Of a stretch of DNA of 64,000 nt, positions 60,078-64,000 are shown in pieces. The translations under genes were made by a program, and so were the position numbers. Origin of the DNA: Sipunculus nudus. Lineage: Eukaryota; Annelida; Sipuncula; Golfingiida; Sipunculidae. Position 1 is the stretch's first letter. Every line of letters begins with the position of its first letter. The notes under the pieces are model-generated. The model was not told where the DNA came from. It was given only the letters and a program-made list of their open reading frames with translations, and searched no databases. The stretch covers positions 64,548,019-64,612,018 of the forward strand of contig CM049306.1 of NCBI GenBank assembly GCA_026874595.1, given 5' to 3'.

Positions 60078-62279
60078 CAAGGCCTACAGGCCTAATGCGA
60101 ACCTGTGCATTGGGAAATACACCAGGTATAATGCTTCAATGCTGGACCATAACTTCTCATGTATATGAACAATGCAAGCACTAAACATTTTGAATAAGAA
60201 ACAATTACACAAACATCACTGCTGAAATTCTGGCATAGGTGCACACAACACAAAAATGATTGTAGCTGGCACCACCAGTCTTGTATACAACAAAGCTATG
60301 AGAGATATATACATATTATACATATGCCTGATTTCAGACTGATATATCAAACCCCTCCTGAAAATAAGCAGGGAAACACACTGTGCAAGAATTATGGTAA
60401 GTGGCACCACCAGTCTTGTATAGGACAAAGCTATTCAATATGTATATATATGCCCAATTTCAGGCAGATATTTCAAATTCCTCTGTAGAAATAAGCAGGT
60501 ACATACACTGTGCAAAAGTCATTGTAGGTGGCGACACCTGTCTTGTGAACGAGAAAGCCATCTAAGACACATAGACAGGTAAAAAAATCAGGCCAATACA
60601 TCAAAATTACCTTGAGTCTGATGCATGGGGCTGTCCAGGCTTAGGTGAGAAAGGCAGTTGTCCCCGAGTGAACTGTGACAAATTTTGCTGGCTCAGGCTA
60701 CTGCAATGAGTGAACTCATGACCTGTTGCATAATCTGACACAGCTGGCAGTCTGCCAAAGCTATAAATAGATCAAGGCTGAACTTTGGTGCCACATCTGA
60801 TGGCAAGTCTGCTAACACTATAAATAGAATGCAGCTACTGCACTGACTGAACTCCTGACCCATACCTGGCTGCACTGAGTGAACTCTTGATCTGTTGCCA
60901 AATCTGAAACAGTTGGCAGTTTCTCAATCTATTTAAAAATACAGACACAATCTTGGAGTGTTGGTGAATCTGTTTGCATTTTTTTTCCAGCTGACATATT
61001 CATAAACTTTTTATCAAAATATCTAGAATAATTAAAGATGCAGTTCTTTCACTGTTAAAGGTCCAATGATTCTGCCAAAAATCATTCAAGTAAACTTGAA
61101 CAAAGGCCACCAAAGAATAATTTTTGTGCAATGTTACAGAAGTTATAATTGAAACAATAATTTTGTAGAAGAACAGTTTTGCAGTCCTCAGTTTGAAATA
61201 GACATAATAATGGCCATAAGACCAAAAAAAGCTTTTCTGATATGGTTGAAATAACCATGTCCAAGGATAATTCTTTTGAAAAATCGAACGATTCAACTTG
61301 ACAGTTTCATCATAAACATTTTAAGCTGAAAGAGGCTAAAATTATGAGGTTTTTGCCCATAAAAAAACGGTCAATAAAGGTTGCACCATAAAATCTGCAA
61401 CTTCAAATATGAGTCATGTGACCAACATTTGCACAATACTTGGTAATGCTAGCTTCTGTCATTTCTGAGATTACTATGTCAGTATGCTTACTTGGCCAAA
61501 TGACTGTTCAAATTCATGTAACTCCACTAAAATTCATCAAATGCAAACCATTTGAACAAACCTGAGAGGGCTTGTCTCTGGGATCATTTCTTTTAAATAT
61601 TGAACAATTTGGCTGGACCGTTTACCAGAAGAAGACTTTTAAAGGTTATTCAGCTTTTTCCCTATAAAATCTAAGTAAACGCAGATAGCAAAAAAATAAG
61701 CTGAATCCCACAAGATTTGATATGTGACAGATTATTGCATAAATCTGGGGATGGTAGCACTGCCATTCCTGAGAAATTATGGGTTTATGTACAGATGATC
61801 AATGACCCCCGTACAAAAAAGGTCAACCAAAAATGTGACCAACACTGGCATAAAATTTGGTGATGATAGCTCCGGCCATTTCTGAGACAGTCATTTTAGT
61901 ATGCTTTTTTGGACAGATGACTAAGTTCAACTTCCTGTAACTCGGCCAAAAATCACCGAACTTAAACCATTCAAACAAACTTGAGAAAGATTTTTCCAGG
62001 AATCATTTCTGTGAAATATTGGAAAATTTGGCTGAACAGTTTATGAGAAGAAGATTTTTAAAGCTTTTTCAGCTCTTTCACAATAAATCTAAGAAAATGC
62101 TGTTAGCCAAAAAATAAGCAAAATCCGATAGAGTTTTTTAGATGACTTATTTTTTGCATAAAATTTCATGATGCTTACTCTTGCCGTTTTCAAGATAGTA
62201 TGGGTCAACGTACAGACGCCAGACAACTGACACCTGACAACCCCACACCATCGCATAAGCTCACAGGTTCTCTAAAAAT
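60078..62279 (-). mobile_element. Complete HL3 element, 2.2 kb
   Basis: CAAG (60078-60081), GGCCTACAGGCC and GCGAACCTGTG at the left; GCTCACAGGTTC then TCTAAAAA at the right. It parallels 16558-18735 without the 145-bp duplication. TATAAATAG words lie at 60772-60780 and 60819-60827. No HL4 is inserted at 60255, so it is the empty form of the HL3-HL4 composite. Confidence 0.8.
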
Positions 62280-63336
62280 CTAAAATAATATCATTTGGAG
62301 ATAAAGTCTAGGAGGAAAAGGTAATATAGGCCATGGCTGGTTGACATGATTGGCTTACACTGATAAGTAAGAAGTTGTTTCAAATAATATTTTGTGACCA
62401 AACCATGCATTTCCTAATGTTAAAATTGAAGCATGTGAGCAGTTTGTGACCATAAGATGAATATTAATACCATGATCATTGGTTGGCTTTTTGATAAACT
62501 GTTAACATTTCAGTGGTTTACACATTTGTTAAATTGGATATATATATATATATATATCATTAAATATGTTTTTTTTTCTATTTTATAAAATGTATATAGT
62601 TGAAATATAACTAATATCCCTAGTCCACAGATGGAAGGACTTGGTTGTGGTGGTGGGGGGGGGGGGGGGATGGTTAGTGGAATGATGGGATTAAAGTTTA
62701 ACATATGCAATATTATTCAACTGAATATACAAGTTGCTTTCAAATTTCAGATTATCCAAAAACCATACACATAAAGCATATGAAAGTATAGGAAAATTTC
62801 ATAAATAATATATATTTAAGGATAACGGAGAGATGATGGATAGAAGAGCTGATCACTCCTGAGGAAAGAATGTTTCAATCAGATCTTAATTTTTTCTAAT
62901 CCAATAATTTTTTTCCAATAAATTTTTACACATTTTTCAATTAAAAACTAATGTCCCAGTACACAGGTGCAAAGGAACCAATGGCAGCTGTGTGTGTGTG
63001 TGGGGTTGGGGGTGGGTTATGGTTGGATTAACAACACTTCTGCATAAACATACAGGGAAAACAAAGCCTGATCTCCAATTCTGCTGAGGCAGGAAAATAA
63101 TGAACAAATGATTGTATTAGATCCTCGTTTTATTATCAAATCATTTTTTTCGTTTTAAGTTTATATTTTTATACATTTTCAATATAATCTATATATCTAT
63201 ATAAAAGTTTATTCATAATTCTAAATTACATCATCATAAATCTCAATCAGATAACACCACATCATGTATACAAATGTATATTAATTTTTACAACAAACAT
63301 ACATCTTTTAAATTTGCAAAACAATAAATATGTAAA
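62280..63336. other. AT-rich low-copy region
   Basis: No element or gene is recognised. It has a (TA)n tract at 62539-62558, a G run at 62656-62669 inside a GGTGGTGGG stretch and GTGTGTGTG/GGGTTGGGGGTGGG at 62990-63018. Confidence 0.5.
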
Positions 63337-63529
63337 CATGGCCTACAGGCCTAATGCGAACCTGTGCAATGAGATTACACCAGGTATAATGCTTCAATGC
63401 TGGACCATTACTTTTCAAGAACATTTGTAACATGAATATGAACAATGCAAGTACTAAACACTTAGAACAAGAAACAATTAAATAAACATCACTGCTGCAT
63501 TTCTTGCATGGGTGCACACAACACAAAAA
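63337..63529 (-). mobile_element. HL3 left end
   Basis: CATG (63337-63340, a changed CAAG) with GGCCTACAGGCC and GCGAACCTGTG. It gives the uninterrupted AACAATTAAATAAACATCAC that serves as empty site for the HL1 at 49340. It is broken at 63530 by HL4 at the same base as at 50819. Confidence 0.75.
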
Positions 63530-64000
63530 CTAGAATATGGGTAGTCAACAAGGGACTACGTGTATCCGCCAAAATCAGAGTGGGAAAGGTGAAGTGAGGC
63601 ATGGATTGAGTGGCAAGGGGAAATAGAGTGAGGTGTGTTACATAATAGCCTGGATGTCTGCAGCCTAAATGTGTATGTAGGTTGCGCCACCTTCCACAAA
63701 ATCCAGAAAGCTGTCCAAGATGTATAAACATGCAAAATTTTAGGCAGATAAGTCAAATCACTACCGAGATATGAGTGATTTTAGCCCACAGCAGACAAAC
63801 AGACAGATGCTGTGCAAAAAGGGTGGCAGGTGGTGCCACCAATTTTGTGTATGATTAAGAGATATGTGAGATCTGAACACTTGCAAAATTTCAGGTGGAT
63901 ATGTCAAACCAGTCCTGATATATAAGCCTGAATGTCTGCAGCGTATACATTAATATAGGTGGCGCCACCTGCCACAATAATCAAGAAAGCTATCAAAGAT
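63530..64000 (-). mobile_element. HL4 element, left part (runs off window)
   Basis: CTAG (63530-63533), AATATGG, hairpin GTAGTC-AACAAGG-GACTAC (63541-63559) and GTATCCGCCAAAA, the best-preserved HL4 CTAG end. Satellite begins near 63660, with GGTGGCGCCACC near 63958. It continues beyond 64,000. Confidence 0.8.

Noticed and set aside
1-64000. LTR retrotransposons, LINE reverse transcriptase, or viral genes
   Set aside because: No YXDD, integrase core, protease or capsid motifs were seen on either strand; the only coding relics are Helentron, SDR and the Cys-rich fragment.

Overview
This is eukaryotic nuclear DNA. It is AT-rich, carries a spliced-gene exon with a consensus 3' acceptor, and is packed with tandem-cored rolling-circle transposon relics. 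The Helitron type (a Helentron whose protein has a C-terminal endonuclease domain) and the bivalve pearl-like repeats (tandem cores, ACGG/ACAG microsatellites) suggest a marine lophotrochozoan, most likely a mollusc. That assignment is inference. No tRNA, rRNA or complete host gene was seen.

Almost everything belongs to one architecture, called HL (Helentron-like) families 1-7 here. Each family has one end with a short hairpin followed by CTAG or CTTG and then T (the Helitron 3' rule), a 10-13 bp sub-terminal inverted repeat, a T-rich opposite end often beside an ACGG/ACAG/ACAAACAG microsatellite, and a core of tandem units of 145-340 bp. HL strand is assigned by that 3' rule, so '-' means hairpin-CTAG/CTTG lies at the left end.

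Layout: 1-12.4 kb is a head-to-tail run of HL1 copies with CRISPR-like hairpin arrays and CTCF-like motifs, interrupted by an HL2 element (401-2810) that itself holds an HL4. 12.4-14.0 kb is AT-rich with reiterated CAGGTAA. 14.0-20.7 kb is an HL1 copy split by HL2 and HL3. 20.76-23.38 kb is a full-length HL5 with a 289-bp tandem array carrying nuclear-receptor-type DR1 motifs. 23.38-40.54 kb is a dead autonomous Helentron (post-Rep linker, PIF1-like helicase, endonuclease) blown apart by nested insertions at least five levels deep. 40.5-44.0 kb is AT-rich with a Cys-rich transposon fragment and HL6. 44.4-44.6 kb (minus strand) is the only host coding exon seen, the last exon of a retinol-dehydrogenase-like SDR. 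44.9-64 kb is a MITE, HL7, and HL3/HL4 composites with further HL1, HL2 and HL3 insertions.

The autonomous Helentron is the only recognisable rolling-circle enzyme source, but its frame is broken many times, so it is inactive; the HL families would have depended on an intact relative elsewhere. Family names are local, boundaries are accurate to a few bases where termini are visible and to tens of bases otherwise, and no alignment was run.
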